Shown here in pieces: positions 25,242-32,524 of a stretch of DNA of 64,000 nt. Every line of letters begins with the position of its first letter. Position 1 is the first letter of the stretch. The position numbers were made by a program, and so were the translations under genes. The notes beneath the pieces were generated by a model, which saw only the letters and a program-made list of their open reading frames with translations, had not been told where the DNA came from and ran no database searches. Origin of the DNA: Candidatus Tumulicola sp. (lineage in GTDB: Bacteria > Vulcanimicrobiota > Vulcanimicrobiia > Vulcanimicrobiales > Vulcanimicrobiaceae); assembly GCA_036490475.1 (NCBI GenBank), contig DASXDT010000006.1, forward strand, positions 806,001 to 870,000. The letters run 5' to 3'.

Positions 25242-26062
25242 CCGTTTCCGCCCGGTTTCGCCGGCGACGCCTCGCGCTCCAAACAGAATGGCGCGGCCGC
25301 CGGTAGTCGCAGCCGCTTGTTGATCTCGACGTTCTTGCGTCGTCCACCGATGTCGATACTGGCGCGTGCGAGGCGCGGCAACGAATAGAGCACCTCCGCC
25401 TCGAGCATGCCGAACTGCCACAGCTCTGCCAGTTCTAGTGATTCGAGCGACGGAAGTGCGAGCAGACCGGAAAGCCGTTCCAGATGCGGCAGTCGCTGCA
25501 GCCAGATCGAACGCAATCGTGCGTGCCCGCTGAGACCCGACAACGACCGCACGCGCTCGACGGCGCTCGCGCGCAGCGCGCCCAGTTGCGGCAGCGCTCC
25601 CACCTCGTCGAAACAGTCGACCGCAACGTCGCGCAATTCCAACGCACGTAGGCCGGTTGCTTCCAGTGCTCGCAAGTTCGCGACCGATCCTTCGACGATT
25701 GATAGTCCGTCCAGTGGCACGTCCGCCGCTTGCGTTGCGTCGAACCGCGTCCCACGCAAGGCGATGCGAACGATGCGCGCGTTGGGAAGCCGGCGCAACC
25801 ACCCGGCGATGCCCTCGCTTGCGGAGAACGTGACGCACTCGACGCGCTGCAACGCCGGCAATCCGGTGGGCGGCGGCCCGGCGCCGAGAACGAGCCGCCG
25901 CGGTGCCGCAGCCCCGAGCCGTCGCAGCAGTTGGAACGCGAGCGCGTCCAAACGAAGCGTTGCATCGGGACGCTCTTGGAGCCATTCGACGACCTCGCGC
26001 GACACCGTTTCCGGCAACGATTCCCGCACGTGCAGGCATGCGTCCGGCGGCAGGGTACGCAT
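25220..26062 (-). CDS. Leucine-rich-repeat-like hypothetical protein
   Basis: About 280 residues with repeating L-x-x-L-x-L units of 22-24 residues from about residue 90 on, for example ATGLRALELRDVAV, LPQLGALRASAVERV, HARLRSIWLQRLPHL and LPSLESLELAELWQ. The pattern predicts a curved LRR-type solenoid for protein binding. There is no signal peptide, so it is probably cytoplasmic. I place the start at ATG 26062 (MRTLPPDACLHV); GTG at 26101 is the longer option. Large frames on both strands here (25131-26084 and 25407-26612) are high-GC shadows. No specific family recognised. Confidence 0.62.
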   Translation of the reverse strand: MRTLPPDACLHVRESLPETVSREVVEWLQERPDATLRLDALAFQLLRRLGAAAPRRLVLGAGPPPTGLPALQRVECVTFSASEGIAGWLRRLPNARIVRIALRGTRFDATQAADVPLDGLSIVEGSVANLRALEATGLRALELRDVAVDCFDEVGALPQLGALRASAVERVRSLSGLSGHARLRSIWLQRLPHLERLSGLLALPSLESLELAELWQFGMLEAEVLYSLPRLARASIDIGGRRKNVEINKRLRLPAAAPFCLEREASPAKPGGNGYDLTTS

Positions 26063-26138
26063 TCGCGCCGGCGCCGCTCGACACGACGAGTATACGTACA
26101 CTGCTATGAAGCCCGGTCGTTTCTACGACGATCGCGTA

Positions 26139-27485
26139 TTAGTCGTCCGCATCCGACCCGCTGCCCGAACCTTTCGAAGGTTTAAATTTCGGCGCTTTAA
26201 TCTTCACGAACACGATCGGCGTTTGCGTAAAGTCGAACGCGTCCATCAAGTCATCGGCGCGAACGTCGGTCGTGCCGAGCGATCCTTTCGGAATCCCGAA
26301 GGTTTCTTCCGAAAACGCCAGCAGGCTGCCGAACTCGTGCTGGTCGTGCGAAACGTATCCGGCTCGCGCATACGGCGAAATGATGAGCAGTGGCACGCGG
26401 AAGCCGAGTTCGTAATAGTTATTAAACTGCGGTGGTGCGACGTGGTCGTACCATCCGCCCCAGTCGTCCCACGTTACGAAGATTGCGGTGCTATTCCAGT
26501 AGTGGCTCGCGCCGACCGCGTTGACGACCGCAGCGATCCACGACGGGCCGCTCGCACTATCGCTTCCTGGATGGTCCGAATGCGGAAGATCGGCCGGCAT
26601 CACCCACGATAGTCCCGGCAGTTGGTTGTTGGAGATGTCGGAAAGAACGGTTTCCGGTGGCGTGATAACGTTGCTGTAATCCTGTCCGTACCGTACGTGT
26701 TTGATCGCGTCCATCGCGTGCCACAATCCGGTGCCGAGCTTATTCTGATAGTATCGCCACGATACGCCTTGCTGGTCGAGCAAATCCGAGAGCACGGGGC
26801 GCTCGAAACACGGGAAGGGCGTCGGCCCCGGTCCGCCGTCGTACGGACTAACCGTGTCGACCACGCTGTATTTGTTCGCGTCACATCCGGCGCCGGAGCC
26901 TTTTCCATTTTGGCTGTCGTATGGATTTCCAGCGGCCGGCCAGGACGTCGTGGGTAACGCAGAAGCGGTACCGCTTACGAGATATTGATGCGACGGAAAG
27001 CTGTCGGATTGGTTGCTTTGAAACATCCGGTCCGCGAACGCGTATTGCTTAGCCATCGCGAGATACGGAGCGGTTTCGCTTTTCGGCGCGTAGTGGAATA
27101 CTCCGTATTTTTGCTGCTGGTGCGTTAAGCCGGTATCGAACCCATCCATCTTCCCGCCGTCGTAGTCGCGCTCGAAGCCGACATGGTTGTGGTTGAGATC
27201 GTATGGGGCGGCCAACGAAATCGGCGTGAGTTTGACGGTTTTACCGGTATGGTCCAAACCGGTTTTGGAAATGTCCGCGCCCGGAACGCCTTGAAACAGA
27301 TAATCGGGCGTTCGATTCTCTTGCACGAGGATGATGACGTGTTGGATCGGCGATGTATAGTGGACGGCAGAGTGTGTCGTTCGTGACGTGCCGAATTCCG
27401 AGCCGGGCATGGAAGCGCCAGGTTGCGGCGCTCCACAAGCGGCAGGTAGCAACGCGAGGACGCATAGCCAATAACGTAAACGCAC
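26139..27485 (-). CDS. Phosphoesterase family lipoprotein (phospholipase C/acid phosphatase type)
   Basis: A 448-residue protein of the phosphoesterase family that includes phospholipases C and AcpA-type acid phosphatases. A lipoprotein signal (LCVLALLPAACGAPQPG, Cys at about 17) tethers it outside the inner membrane. The family N-terminal metal motif reads HVIILVQENRTPDYLFQ (usual ENRSFDHYFG), and the C-terminal half has FVTWDDWGGWYDHVAPP and SPYARAGYVSHDQHEFGS, both metal-binding regions of the family. GTG at 27485 follows AAGGGG by a good spacing. Substrate could be a phospholipid, phosphate ester or polar head group; a role in phosphate scavenging is likely but not shown. Confidence 0.88.
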   Translation of the reverse strand: MRLRYWLCVLALLPAACGAPQPGASMPGSEFGTSRTTHSAVHYTSPIQHVIILVQENRTPDYLFQGVPGADISKTGLDHTGKTVKLTPISLAAPYDLNHNHVGFERDYDGGKMDGFDTGLTHQQQKYGVFHYAPKSETAPYLAMAKQYAFADRMFQSNQSDSFPSHQYLVSGTASALPTTSWPAAGNPYDSQNGKGSGAGCDANKYSVVDTVSPYDGGPGPTPFPCFERPVLSDLLDQQGVSWRYYQNKLGTGLWHAMDAIKHVRYGQDYSNVITPPETVLSDISNNQLPGLSWVMPADLPHSDHPGSDSASGPSWIAAVVNAVGASHYWNSTAIFVTWDDWGGWYDHVAPPQFNNYYELGFRVPLLIISPYARAGYVSHDQHEFGSLLAFSEETFGIPKGSLGTTDVRADDLMDAFDFTQTPIVFVKIKAPKFKPSKGSGSGSDADD

Positions 27486-27513
27486 GATAGTAACCCCTTT
27501 CTTCGCGCAGGCA

Positions 27514-28359
27514 TTGTTCGCGACGACGGCTGAAAATGCTGCGGTGCCGCCATCTCCCGAACGATCTGCAGGACGCCGGTTCGACCGCGAGCGCGGCGTT
27601 ACGACGCACGCCGTTTTGTTCTTACGAGACTTGGATCCGGAAGCGGTCGGCGACGCGGGCGCCCACGCGACGCATTACGAGGCCGTTCCCGTCGAAGGAT
27701 TTCGCAGCTTGCTGCGGGCGCTTCCGGACGACGCAGTGCGGCGTTCCACCTTCGTCGACGCCGGCGCCGGCATGGGTCGCGCGGTACTTTTAGCGCTCGA
27801 ATATCCGTTCGCACAGATCGTCGGCATAGAGATCTCGCCCGGACTGCACGGGATCGCGACCGACAATCTTGCAAAGGCGCATTTGCCGGTACGGCGTTGC
27901 GCCGACGTGCGACTCGTTCGCGCCGATGCGCGCCGCTATCGCTTTCCACCGGGCGACCTGGTCGTGTTCCTCTACAATCCGTTCGACGGCGAGGCGCTCG
28001 ACGCGATGCTCGATCGCTTAGCCGTACGGCGTAAGCGCGGCACCGAATATATCCTGTATCACACGCCGGTGCATTCGGACCGGCTAACGGAGCGCGGATA
28101 CACCCAAGTGTACGCCGGCAACGACATGCTTGCGGTGTTCAGGCCAACCGATTCAAGCGTTGCCGAGAACGTCGCGGTCGCGCTGCCCATAGATATTCAA
28201 CAAGATGCCGACGGCGGCGAATTCGGTAAGAATGGCCGAACCGCCGAACGACACGAACGGCAGCGGAATTCCGGTGATCGGCATGATCCCGATCGTCATA
28301 CCGACGTTCACGAGCACGTGAAAGAACAAGATGCCGACGATGCCGGAGGCGAGCAGTAA
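27514..28359 (+). CDS. Class I SAM-dependent methyltransferase with antisense-encoded tail
   Basis: The first about 210 residues are a class I methyltransferase: motif I FVDAGAGMGRAVLLA, an acidic end to the next strand (IVGIEIS), and LVVFLYNPFD as motif IV. After FRPTDSSVAENV the frame continues for about 70 residues that are almost all Asp, His, Arg, Glu and Gly, and these bases (28153-28359) are the 3' end of rodA on the other strand. The tail therefore looks like a lost stop codon that now reads through antisense sequence. There is no ATG near the start: TTG 27514 is the longest option, GTG 27544 an alternative. Methyl acceptor unknown. Confidence 0.8.
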   Translation: MFATTAENAAVPPSPERSAGRRFDRERGVTTHAVLFLRDLDPEAVGDAGAHATHYEAVPVEGFRSLLRALPDDAVRRSTFVDAGAGMGRAVLLALEYPFAQIVGIEISPGLHGIATDNLAKAHLPVRRCADVRLVRADARRYRFPPGDLVVFLYNPFDGEALDAMLDRLAVRRKRGTEYILYHTPVHSDRLTERGYTQVYAGNDMLAVFRPTDSSVAENVAVALPIDIQQDADGGEFGKNGRTAERHERQRNSGDRHDPDRHTDVHEHVKEQDADDAGGEQ

Positions 28360-29295
28360 CCCAAAGCGATCGCGCGCCGCGAGCATCGAGCGAATTCCGC
28401 CGTACAACAGCATGGCGTAGATCGCCAGCAAGGCTGCGGCGCCGGCGAATCCCCACTCTTCGGCCAACACGGTAAAGATAAAGTCCGTCGAGTTTTCGGG
28501 AACGAAATGCAGTTGCGTTTGGGTACCGTGAAATAGGCCGCGCCCCAACCATTCGCCGCTTCCCACCGCAATTTTCGATTGATTGAGGTTGTACCCGGCG
28601 CCGAGCGGATCGAGTTTTGGATTGAGAAAGACGAATAAGCGAGTCTTCTGAAACGGTTTGAGGACGACCGACGTCCCCACCGCAACCGCACCGACCAACA
28701 GGACGCCCAGCGCATAGATTGCAAAATCGCCTAACTTCGGCAGGCCCATGAAGAGCTGAACCGAGAGCAGTGCCAGCAACACCAATGCGGTACCGAGGTC
28801 GGGCTGCTTTAAGATCAAGAGCGCGGGTACGCCGACGACCAGCAACGGCTTCCATAAATCTTGTAGTTTGTCGTACGATCCGCGACACAGCGTGGAGGCA
28901 AGCGCGATGGCGACGATGAGTTTTGCCGGTTCCGACGGTTGAAACGTTCCTAACGGTCCCAGCGACAACCAGCGCTGTGCCCCGAGCGCGCTGTGGCCCC
29001 CGCGTAAAATGAACAACAGTAACACGAGATTGACAACGTATAAGCCGATCGCCCATCGTTGCCAGTTGCGATAGTCCACGAACGATAAGCCGGTCATGAC
29101 GCCGACTCCGAGCACGACGTACAACACTTGACGGCGTACCTCAGCGGCAACCTGTTCGTCGTGTAGCCCGGCCGAATCGATGCAGACCAGGCCCACGACG
29201 GTGGCCGCGACGGCTGCCACCGCGAGCGGCCAGTTGAAGTTGCGGAAGAAGCGTCTGACGTCGCCGCGTAATGCGACGCTCGCCACCGCGCTCAC
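28153..29295 (-). CDS. rodA: Rod shape-determining SEDS glycosyltransferase RodA
   Basis: A 380-residue SEDS-family membrane protein that polymerises lipid II glycan strands for side-wall growth. About ten TM helices; the family motifs are LGAQRWLSLGPLGTFQPSE, PDLGTALVLLALL and IPLPFVSFGGSA. The long loop with NQSKIAVGSGEWLGRGLFHGTQTQLHFVPEN matches RodA rather than FtsW. No MreB, MreC or PBP2 gene is in the window. The GTG start overlaps the minE stop (GTGA), so it is the last gene of the min operon. The 3' 207 bases are overlapped by the antisense methyltransferase frame. Confidence 0.96.
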   Translation of the reverse strand: MSAVASVALRGDVRRFFRNFNWPLAVAAVAATVVGLVCIDSAGLHDEQVAAEVRRQVLYVVLGVGVMTGLSFVDYRNWQRWAIGLYVVNLVLLLFILRGGHSALGAQRWLSLGPLGTFQPSEPAKLIVAIALASTLCRGSYDKLQDLWKPLLVVGVPALLILKQPDLGTALVLLALLSVQLFMGLPKLGDFAIYALGVLLVGAVAVGTSVVLKPFQKTRLFVFLNPKLDPLGAGYNLNQSKIAVGSGEWLGRGLFHGTQTQLHFVPENSTDFIFTVLAEEWGFAGAAALLAIYAMLLYGGIRSMLAARDRFGLLLASGIVGILFFHVLVNVGMTIGIMPITGIPLPFVSFGGSAILTEFAAVGILLNIYGQRDRDVLGNA

Positions 29296-29837
29296 GGTGC
29301 CGGCGCGGCTTCCGGCGACTGTGGCGCTCCCGCCATTTTTCGCTTGCGCCGGCGGCGGCGCCGTTTCGGATCGGCGACGGAAGCGTCGGGTGTTGGCACG
29401 TCGACCGGCGTGTCGCCGACTGGCATTGCTTCGTCCGGCGTCTCCGCGACGACGGGCGTTTTGGAACCGGATGTTTCCCCATCGAGCGTTTCGCCTGCGG
29501 GCGCGTCGGGATCGATATCGGCCGGCGCGGCCGCGACGATTGGAGCCGCCGCGACGATCGGTGCCGCCGCGTGCCCGTTGCCGGAGCGGTTGACCGCGAG
29601 AATCGGAATGTTGGCCAGCATCGCCAGCGATTTATCTTGCTGTTCGAACGTGACGTCGATCTTCTCGCGGTCGACTTCGACGTAGCGCGAAATCACGTCG
29701 ACCAAATCGCGCTTCATCGCCTCGACCATGTCGGGCGCCAACTCGAGATGATCGGTCATCAATACGAGTCGAAGCCGTTCCTTAGCGGTCGAGCTCGAAC
29801 CCGACTGGCCGAACAGCTTGCGGAAGAAATCGATCAC
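29292..29837 (-). CDS. minE: MinE with long C-terminal extension
   Basis: The first about 90 residues are MinE: IDFFRKLFGQSGSS, then AKERLRLVLMTDHLEL, KRDLVDVISRYVEVD and a C-terminal dimerisation strand. MinE drives MinD off the membrane and sets the division-site oscillation. Typical MinE is about 85-90 residues; this one is 181. The extra 90 residues are low complexity: a repeat of AAPIVA units, an acidic Pro/Thr/Asp stretch, and a final RRRRRRKRK block before an Ala/Pro end. The GTG start at 29837 overlaps the second minD stop by four bases (GTGA). The tail could bind membrane or nucleic acid through its basic end; that is inference. Confidence 0.92.
   Translation of the reverse strand: MIDFFRKLFGQSGSSSTAKERLRLVLMTDHLELAPDMVEAMKRDLVDVISRYVEVDREKIDVTFEQQDKSLAMLANIPILAVNRSGNGHAAAPIVAAAPIVAAAPADIDPDAPAGETLDGETSGSKTPVVAETPDEAMPVGDTPVDVPTPDASVADPKRRRRRRKRKMAGAPQSPEAAPAP
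29526..29571. repeat. 18-base in-frame repeat in the minE extension
   Basis: The 14-base core GCCGCGACGATyGG occurs at 29530-29543 and 29548-29561, a period of 18 bases, with a third partial unit after it. On the minus strand each unit encodes AAPIVA. The in-frame period suggests expansion by slippage within the low-complexity MinE tail. Confidence 0.7.
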
Positions 29838-30682
29838 GCGCGCCGGCCTCCGAACCACGCGCCGACGCGCGACAGTAGCGATTCTTTTTGTAGCGGCATC
29901 GGTGCCGGTACGTCTTCGCCCGCGACCCGCGCGGCGATCGCACGGTACGCAGCGGCCGTCGGCAGATCGGTACGCAACGCCACCGGTTCGCCGCGATTGG
30001 TCGAAACGATAATTTCCGGTTCGTCCGCAATCACACCCAGCAGCGGCAATCGCAGGATCGCGTTGACGTCGTCCACCGACAACATCTTGCCCTTTCGAAC
30101 GAGGTGCGGACGAATGCGATTGACGATCAACTGCGGGCGAAAGCGGTTGCCGAGCAAGCCGACGACGCGATCGACGTCGCGCACGGCCGACACCTCGGGG
30201 GTGCAGACGACGATCGCTTCTTCGGCGCCGGCAACGGCATTTTTGAAACCTGTTTCGATGCCCGCGGGACAATCGATCAGCACGTACTCGAAGCGTTCGC
30301 GAAGCGCGCGCACCAAGTCGCGCATTTTATCGATATCGACGTCTTCTTTTTCGCGCGACTGCGCCGCGGCCAAAAGAAACAGCGTCGGGCTGCGTTTGTC
30401 GGCCACCAACGCATCGTCGAGCGTCGCGCGCTCCTCGATGACGTCCAGCACGTGATGCTGCACGCGGCTCTCGAGCCCGAGCACGATGTCGAGATTACGC
30501 AACCCGACGTCGGCATCGATTAACACCACGCGCGCTCCGCGCTGAGCCAGCGCCGTTCCGAGGTTGGCGGTCGTCGTCGTTTTACCGACGCCGCCCTTGC
30601 CCGACGTTACGACGATCGCGCGACCGAGTTTGGGCGCGCCGTCCGTAGCCTGCGCTTCGGCGGTTTCGCTCAAGACATGCAT
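29834..30682 (-). CDS. minD: Septum-site determining ATPase MinD (second copy)
   Basis: A 282-residue MinD/ParA-type ATPase. Deviant Walker A KGGVGKTTTTANLG, switch region IDADVGLRNLDIVLG and LIDCPAGIETGF are all intact. The C terminus (KESLLSRVGAWFGGRRA) is a clear membrane-targeting amphipathic helix. The N terminus carries about 20 extra residues (HVLSETAEAQATDGAPKLG) compared with the neighbouring copy. MinD recruits MinC to the membrane and is released by MinE. It lies 3 bases after the other minD gene and overlaps minE by 4 bases. Identity to its neighbour is high in the motifs but low elsewhere, so this is an old duplication rather than an assembly artefact. Confidence 0.95.
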   Translation of the reverse strand: MHVLSETAEAQATDGAPKLGRAIVVTSGKGGVGKTTTTANLGTALAQRGARVVLIDADVGLRNLDIVLGLESRVQHHVLDVIEERATLDDALVADKRSPTLFLLAAAQSREKEDVDIDKMRDLVRALRERFEYVLIDCPAGIETGFKNAVAGAEEAIVVCTPEVSAVRDVDRVVGLLGNRFRPQLIVNRIRPHLVRKGKMLSVDDVNAILRLPLLGVIADEPEIIVSTNRGEPVALRTDLPTAAAYRAIAARVAGEDVPAPMPLQKESLLSRVGAWFGGRRA

Positions 30683-30685
30683 CGT

Positions 30686-31477
30686 TTACCCTGCTTTCTT
30701 TCCACCGAATAACCGGCCTAGCAGACCCTGTTGGTCGAAACGCGTAAACGGAACGATCTCGCCTTCCAAGCGGCGCGCGATATTATCGTACACGCCGCGC
30801 AGGCGGCTGTTCTCTTCGAGCACCACCGGCGTGCCGCGATTCGTCGTATCGATAATCTCTTCGTCGTCCGGAACGATGCCGAGCAGTTCCAGCGCCAAAA
30901 TTTCGCAGACGTCGTCGACCGACAACATGTCGCCGCTGCGGACCATTTCGGGGCGCAAGCGATTGACGATCAGCCGGGCCGGCATCTCTCGATCTTGCAG
31001 CTTCCCGACGACGCGGTCGGCGTCTCGAATCGCGCTCACTTCCGGCGTCGTTACCACGATCGCTTCGGCCGCACCAGCGACGGCATTGCGAAATCCGTTT
31101 TCGATGCCGGCCGGGCAGTCGATGAATACGTAATCGGCTTGTTCGGCAGCTTTTGCGACCACGCAAGCAAACTGCTCTTGCGTGATCGCGTCTTTCTCGC
31201 GGGTCTGCGCGGCCGGCAAGATGGACAACGATTCAAATCGCTTATCTTTGATCAACGCTTGGCGCAGTTGGCAGCGTCCTTCGACGACTTCAACCAAGTC
31301 GAAAACGATGCGCTTCTCGAGACCCATCACGAGGTCGAGATTGCGCAATCCGATGTCGGCGTCGATCAAGATGACGCTTCGGCCGCGCTTGGCCAGTGCC
31401 GCGCCGAGATTGGCAGTGGTCGTGGTTTTTCCGACGCCACCTTTACCCGACGTCACGACGATTCGGCGTCCGTTCAT
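30686..31477 (-). CDS. minD: Septum-site determining ATPase MinD (first copy)
   Basis: A 263-residue MinD of standard length. Deviant Walker A KGGVGKTTTTANLG, IDADIGLRNLDLVMGLEKR and FIDCPAGIENGFRNAV are present, and the C terminus (QQGLLGRLFGGKKAG) is a membrane-targeting helix. This copy aligns best with MinD of other bacteria over its full length: no N-terminal extension, and the PDDEEIIDTTNRGTPVV stretch is typical. It overlaps the minC stop by 4 bases (ATGA), so minC and minD are coupled. Having two MinD ATPases side by side in one operon is unusual. Confidence 0.96.
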   Translation of the reverse strand: MNGRRIVVTSGKGGVGKTTTTANLGAALAKRGRSVILIDADIGLRNLDLVMGLEKRIVFDLVEVVEGRCQLRQALIKDKRFESLSILPAAQTREKDAITQEQFACVVAKAAEQADYVFIDCPAGIENGFRNAVAGAAEAIVVTTPEVSAIRDADRVVGKLQDREMPARLIVNRLRPEMVRSGDMLSVDDVCEILALELLGIVPDDEEIIDTTNRGTPVVLEENSRLRGVYDNIARRLEGEIVPFTRFDQQGLLGRLFGGKKAG

Positions 31478-32331
31478 CGCGACGCGTCCTCGACGACTGC
31501 CGGAAGACGGTCGAGCGGCACGACCGCGATCTTGCCATCTAGAACGAAGGCCGCCTCGGGCTGGTGCGAACGGCGTTGCGGCCGCTCCAACTCGGCTCCG
31601 ATGAAGGAAGCGATGCGCAGCTGGGTCGGGTCGAGGTCGAAGGCCATTACCCGGGCCGCGGCATTGCCGCCGGCGCCGGCATGCGCAACGCCCGCCAACC
31701 GGCCGAAGACGGCGATATCGCCGAACGCGACAATTTCCGCTCCGGGGTTAACATCTCCGACGATCACGACGTTTCCTGAGTGATGCACGCTTTGACCCCC
31801 GCGCAGCGTGGCGTCGTGGTACAGCGTCGACGGCCGGTCCTCGACGGCTCGCAACCCGGTCTGAACGGGACCGCCCGTTGCCGCGCGCTGCGGCAACCGC
31901 GGCACGCTGCCCTCACCGCGCCGCCGTCGCGCCGCGATATCGGCCCGCGCGCCGGCGAAGTCGGCGATCAGCGATCGCGCCGACGCCGAAAGCTCGCTGT
32001 CGCTCGCTTCGCGCGCCGGACGCAACCGCAGTTCGGCCGGCGCCGTTTGGGCCGGTTCGAAGCGCAATCCAGCTTCTGCGGCAAGACGTTCGGCCGCCGG
32101 TCCCCCCAAGATACCCTCCAGAACAATCCCGGCGTTCTCGAGAACCGCTCGCAAGCGATTCCACTCTTCGGGTTGCGGAAGGACGTCGCCCAAACGCGCC
32201 ACAGCCGGCGTGCCGCGATAAAAACCGGGGCGTTGCGCCAGCACGTCTTCCAACTCGCCGAGGGCTTCCTCAAACGCCCGCCCTGCGAGAGCTATTTCGA
32301 GCCCGCGCCGGCGGCCGCGCAAAATCGTCAC
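31474..32331 (-). CDS. minC: Septum formation inhibitor MinC
   Basis: A 285-residue MinC, the FtsZ inhibitor positioned by MinD. The C-terminal beta-helix domain is easy to see: TLRGGQSVHHSGNVVIVGDV, then NPGAEIVAFGDIAVFGRL and AGAGGNAAARVMAFDLDP. The N-terminal FtsZ-binding domain (about 1-110) is divergent, as usual, and an Ala/Arg-rich linker joins them. It is somewhat longer than E. coli MinC (231). The GTG start at 32331 follows GGAG by a good spacing. This is the first gene of the minC-minD-minD-minE-rodA operon, divergent from the M48 protease gene. Confidence 0.92.
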   Translation of the reverse strand: MTILRGRRRGLEIALAGRAFEEALGELEDVLAQRPGFYRGTPAVARLGDVLPQPEEWNRLRAVLENAGIVLEGILGGPAAERLAAEAGLRFEPAQTAPAELRLRPAREASDSELSASARSLIADFAGARADIAARRRRGEGSVPRLPQRAATGGPVQTGLRAVEDRPSTLYHDATLRGGQSVHHSGNVVIVGDVNPGAEIVAFGDIAVFGRLAGVAHAGAGGNAAARVMAFDLDPTQLRIASFIGAELERPQRRSHQPEAAFVLDGKIAVVPLDRLPAVVEDASR

Positions 32332-32418
32332 GTCGTTCTCCGAATACTATGACCGGGTCGAAGCGGTTATGAGAGCAGTCCGCGTCAGTTCACGCTTGCT
32401 GCCACCCGGTCCCCGTCG

Positions 32419-32458
32419 CCATCCACACAGGATTCGCAAGTTCTTGCTATTATCCACA
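32419..32458 (+). promoter_or_regulatory. DnaA-box pair between minC and the M48 gene
   Basis: TTATCCACA at 32450-32458 is an exact consensus DnaA box. CCATCCACA at 32419-32427 is a second site with two mismatches, same orientation, 31 bases (about three helical turns) away. The area is locally rich in A/T and lies in the 193-base divergent promoter region. A lone exact match could occur by chance in 64 kb; the phased pair is more suggestive. Confidence 0.35.
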
Positions 32459-32524
32459 ACTCGTACACAAGCCCCGGCGCGAATGCCGGACTCCTACGAA
32501 CTCCCAAAGAAAGCCGCTAGTGCT

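Noticed and set aside
25407-26612. 401-codon plus-strand frame
   Set aside because: Covers parts of two opposite genes (LRR-like and phosphoesterase) and has Ser/Arg-rich shadow composition.
29526-29571. Short repeats as a possible CRISPR
   Set aside because: Only two to three units of 18 bases in frame within a gene, with no spacers.
29271-30455. 394-codon plus-strand frame
   Set aside because: Antisense to minE and minD, which have strong motifs.
30731-31783. 350-codon plus-strand frame
   Set aside because: Antisense to minD and minC; no motif.
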